NCBI GenBank assembly: GCA_001970955.1 | Contig: MPUH01000270.1 | Span: forward strand, 1-64,000 | Source: Stentor coeruleus | Taxonomy: Eukaryota; Ciliophora; Heterotrichea; Heterotrichida; Stentoridae | DNA: 64,000 nt | Direction of reading: 5' to 3' | Shown here: in pieces, positions 61,601 through 64,000 of the stretch | Position numbering within the stretch: position 1 is the first letter of the stretch | How the letters are laid out: the number at the start of each line of letters is the position of its first letter | The notes under the pieces: generated by a model | The model's input: only the letters and a program-made list of their open reading frames with translations | Told to the model about the DNA's origin: nothing | Databases searched by the model: none | Made by a program: the position numbers and the translations under genes

Positions 61601-62195
61601 TTCTATTGGAACACTACAAGATTTAGTCATAGAAAATGCCCAAATCTTAAAATCATCACAAAAACTGCTCACAGCAATCGATATTTTCTGCAAAGGTCTC
61701 AGCGACTCAAATTTAAAAGTTCATATCCATACTCTAAATGCACTTAAAAAAGTAATCCCAGTCTTAAGTAAATCTTTAGAACCACATCTAATTTTACTTA
61801 TATCATCATTACTTCCAGGATTAGGTTCAGCAAATAGTTCTATAAGAGAAATTGCTAAAGAAGTTGCTAATATTATTATTCAAAATTGTGATCCTGGAGC
61901 TGTTATTATACCTTCTACTTCTGCAATTCATAATGCAAATACTCGGTCAAGGGCAACTTTGGTAGCTTTGATTATTGAATTAATACCTAAAGTTTATGAG
62001 AAACGACCTAATGTTATTATTAAAAATGTTATACCGGCTATGATAAAGTTGATGGATGATACAAAAATCGAGATTCGTGAAGAATGTGGGAAACTTTTTT
62101 TCAAAGTTTATGAGGTAATGAGTTCTGAATTTTTTGAGCATGTGCCTGCAGGGAAGATGCAAAAGGTATTAGATATAGTAAATGAAGGAATGTAA
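58695..62195 (+). CDS. TOG/HEAT-array protein, crescerin (TOGARAM)-like, 2 exons
   Basis: A 15-nt intron (58905-58919) joins the exons, giving 1161 aa. Start Met 58695 is chosen because the frame upstream is Ile/His-rich and unlike a protein. HEAT repeats group into about four TOG-like blocks: about 1-215, 285-510, 665-890 and 940-1161. Block two ends A-L-S-T-R-F-D-F-K-A-L-P-I-L, like the crescerin TOG2 end. Intra-repeat W-K-I-R, W-R-M-R and W-H-I-R motifs are typical tubulin-contact positions. Crescerin/CHE-12 regulates axonemal microtubules. CLASP is the alternative. Basic linkers (510-660, 890-940) separate the blocks. Confidence 0.75.
58905..58919 (+). other. 15-nt intron
   Basis: Sequence GTAACCATAACATAG. 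Removal joins the 70-residue first exon to the long HEAT frame, and the 49 codons before the next Met are open. A at intron position 10. Confidence 0.88.
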
Positions 62196-62745
62196 TTAGT
62201 AATTTATTTACCTTTTAAGTGTATAATTTTGTATTAATAACTACATATAACGAATTACTTTAAATTTTAAATCATATACAACATTAGCCACAACCTACAT
62301 AAAATCTATAAAAAAATAATCTCTCCTTATTTTTATACAAATATTAGCACTAGAAGAAATTGAAAATAAATTAAATTTAGCTATTAAGTTTCTAAAGGAT
62401 TTCTTTTTAAAGATATGATTGATTATATTGATTAATTCTTGCAATAAAATTTAGTTAAACTAGATTTNATAACTACATATAACGAATTACTTTAAATTTT
62501 AAATCATATACAACATTAGCCACAACCTACATAAAATCTATAAAAAAAAATCATCTCTCCTTATTTTTATACAAATATCAGCACTAGAAGAAGTTGAAAA
62601 TAAATTAAATTTAGCTATTAAGTTTCTAAAGGATTTCTTTTTTAAAGATATGATTGATTATATTGATTAATTCTTGCAATAAAATTTAGTTAAACTAGAT
62701 TTATAAATGAAAGTATTTCCTTATAGGTTAAATCGTGGGNTATAA
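62196..62745. other. Intergenic with two duplicated gaps
   Basis: Almost entirely made of the copies around Ns at 62468 and 62740, so the true spacing to the next gene is probably about 270 bp. Confidence 0.7.
62237..62702. repeat. About 231-bp direct copies flanking a single N
   Basis: 62237-62467 and 62469-62702 are copies with small indels in A and T runs and single-base changes (ATATTAGCA against ATATCAGCA). Divergence again suggests two alleles. Confidence 0.9.
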
Positions 62746-62778
62746 ATGAAAGTATTTCCTTATAGGTTAAATCGTGGG
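62702..62778. repeat. 38-bp direct copies flanking a single N
   Basis: 62702-62739 and 62741-62778 match across the N at 62740. Both carry the same ATG and first codons of the amidotransferase gene. Confidence 0.9.
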
Positions 62779-63849
62779 ATTATGTGGATTGGTAAGGAGT
62801 TAAGTGTTCGTATAGAAGATGAAGTGGTGAATTGGGTTTTTGCTTGTGCTGGGTGTTTATGGAATGAGTTTTATGGAGGTGTAGGCGAGGATGTGCTAGA
62901 ATTATGTGATAGGGAAGAATTTTGCAAATTATTAAAACATGTTGCGATCCATGGGTTTATATCAAAAGATACAATCTCTATCCCCCTATCTGATTTTTTC
63001 CCTGAAAAATTTAGATATAAAATCCAAAATGGTATTCTAGACTATAATCTCTACCAAAACAGATACACCCTAGCTCAAGAATACAATTTTATACAAAGAC
63101 CATTAGACTCATCTGGTTTCTCAGCATATGAAGAGCCTGATTTCTTATTATTCCTCCTACACGATTACAAACCTTGGCCCGGTATTGAAGAAGCTCTATA
63201 TTCAGGTTTCTTTAAAAAAGGTCTTGAAAAATGGAATTTTTATTACCTACCTAAAAACGAATACCCAACAGAAAAAGCATTTCAATCATCAAAAGCTATA
63301 ATTTCAAATGGGGCCAAATACTCAGCAAATGACGCTTTTCCTTGGATATCTTATTTTATGCAACTTATTCAAAGAATTCATATAGAAAAATCTAAAAGAT
63401 TAATAGGGATATGCTTAACCCATCAGATTACTGGTAAAGCTCTTGGAGGTCGTATCGGAAGAAATCCTTGTGGATATTATGTACATAAAATTGAAGATAT
63501 TAGGGCTATTAATGATATTTTTCATATAATTGGGATTAGAAATTGTGTAAAATTTCAAGAAAGTCATGGAGAATGCGTTTTGGATGTACCTGAAAATTGT
63601 AGGGTTTTGTATAGATCAGATACTTGTGATGTAGAAATGATGTTAATTGGAGATGATATTTTGACAGTGCAGTTTCATCCTGAATATACAGTGTGTTTTG
63701 GTAGGAAACTTTTGGCTAAGTGGGCTTTAGAGAGAAGGATTATTGATGAGGAAAGATTTGAGGAATTGCTTAAAAATGCGCAGGCAACGGATTCTTATGC
63801 TTTGATAGACTTTTTCAATGGTTTTATTAGGAAAATTAAAAATTTTTAG
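62746..63849 (+). CDS. Class I glutamine amidotransferase-like protein
   Basis: 367 aa. The GATase domain covers about 125-335. The nucleophile motif G-I-C-L-T-H-Q has Cys223, but the usual G-x-C-x-G-H-Q Gly is Thr. F-H-P-E (310-313) supplies the catalytic His311 and Glu313. The best-known relatives of stand-alone GATase-1 proteins include gamma-glutamyl peptidases and yeast YLR126C-type proteins. The N-terminal 120 residues are not part of the standard domain and unassigned. TTATAA directly precedes the ATG; a second copy of the same start at 62707 belongs to the gap duplication. Confidence 0.75.
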   Translation: MKVFPYRLNRGIMWIGKELSVRIEDEVVNWVFACAGCLWNEFYGGVGEDVLELCDREEFCKLLKHVAIHGFISKDTISIPLSDFFPEKFRYKIQNGILDYNLYQNRYTLAQEYNFIQRPLDSSGFSAYEEPDFLLFLLHDYKPWPGIEEALYSGFFKKGLEKWNFYYLPKNEYPTEKAFQSSKAIISNGAKYSANDAFPWISYFMQLIQRIHIEKSKRLIGICLTHQITGKALGGRIGRNPCGYYVHKIEDIRAINDIFHIIGIRNCVKFQESHGECVLDVPENCRVLYRSDTCDVEMMLIGDDILTVQFHPEYTVCFGRKLLAKWALERRIIDEERFEELLKNAQATDSYALIDFFNGFIRKIKNF

Positions 63850-64000
63850 GTTTTTATTTCAGATTATGTTGTGGATAATGGTTTAGTTTAGGTTGATAAA
63901 GGTTTATGTATTTTTTTTATTTGAGAGAATTTTTTTTTTAACAGGGATTTTTTATGATTATAAGTTTTTAGTGGTTTGAATAGATTTTTATGATTTTTGG

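Noticed and set aside
1-64000. Blepharisma-type code with TGA read as Trp
   Set aside because: At the gene ends checked (29199, 53789, 55376), TGA acts as a normal stop, and the long frames encode Trp by TGG without internal TGA.

Overview
The window looks like macronuclear DNA of a heterotrich ciliate, most likely Stentor. It is AT-rich and dense with genes on both strands. TAA, TAG and TGA all serve as stops, as in the standard code: TGA ends the genes at 29199, 53789 and 55376, and long frames encode Trp only by TGG. The introns are only 15-16 nt long; ten were placed exactly by restoring reading frames. The first 14 bases keep the 8-nt period CCCTAACA, which I recall as the heterotrich telomere repeat, so the left edge is probably a chromosome end. 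These features point to Stentor rather than Blepharisma, which reads TGA as Trp.

Layout. 1-945 is gene-poor subtelomere. 946-6342 holds an unknown basic protein, a divergent pair only 25 bp apart (a coiled-coil protein with a dynein-adaptor-like motif, and a STIL/Ana2-like basal-body protein), a nucleoplasmin-like RGG protein and LSM4. 7196-23178 holds PEX5, a coiled-coil protein of about 1350 aa, a TMCO4-like hydrolase, a lipid-anchored small protein, an unknown disordered protein, an ankyrin-AGC kinase, a four-exon PWWP gene that no single open frame shows, a coiled-coil protein and a MORN protein. 23747-42183 is looser: several small lineage-specific proteins, many with predicted lipid anchors (four CaaX ends), a beta-helix protein, a broken SmF gene, a decayed pogo/Tigger-type transposase, a CDPK pseudokinase and a C9orf78/Tls1 splicing factor. 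43747-56053 holds a CCCH-Schlafen fusion, a tightly packed aminopeptidase/calmodulin-like/ankyrin row, a convergent TMEM147-RAB5IF pair, an EF-hand protein, a RING protein and two overlapping unknown genes. 56772-63849 holds an MFS transporter, a crescerin/TOGARAM-like TOG-array protein and a class I glutamine amidotransferase.

Shared themes. The cytoskeleton and basal body (STIL-like, coiled coils, TOG array, MORN, EF-hand) and calcium signalling are prominent, as expected for a large ciliate with an elaborate cortex. RNA processing is represented by LSM4, Tls1 and the SmF relic. ER membrane-protein biogenesis is represented by TMEM147 next to RAB5IF.

Two whole-window signals stand out. First, eight single-N gaps occur; seven are flanked by near-identical direct copies, which look like unmerged contig overlaps and disturb four genes. 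Second, by eye, the plus strand switches abruptly from G-rich to C-rich about every 1-2 kb, inside genes of either orientation as well as between genes. Nothing was computed, so both the skew pattern and the distant homologies need the checks listed.
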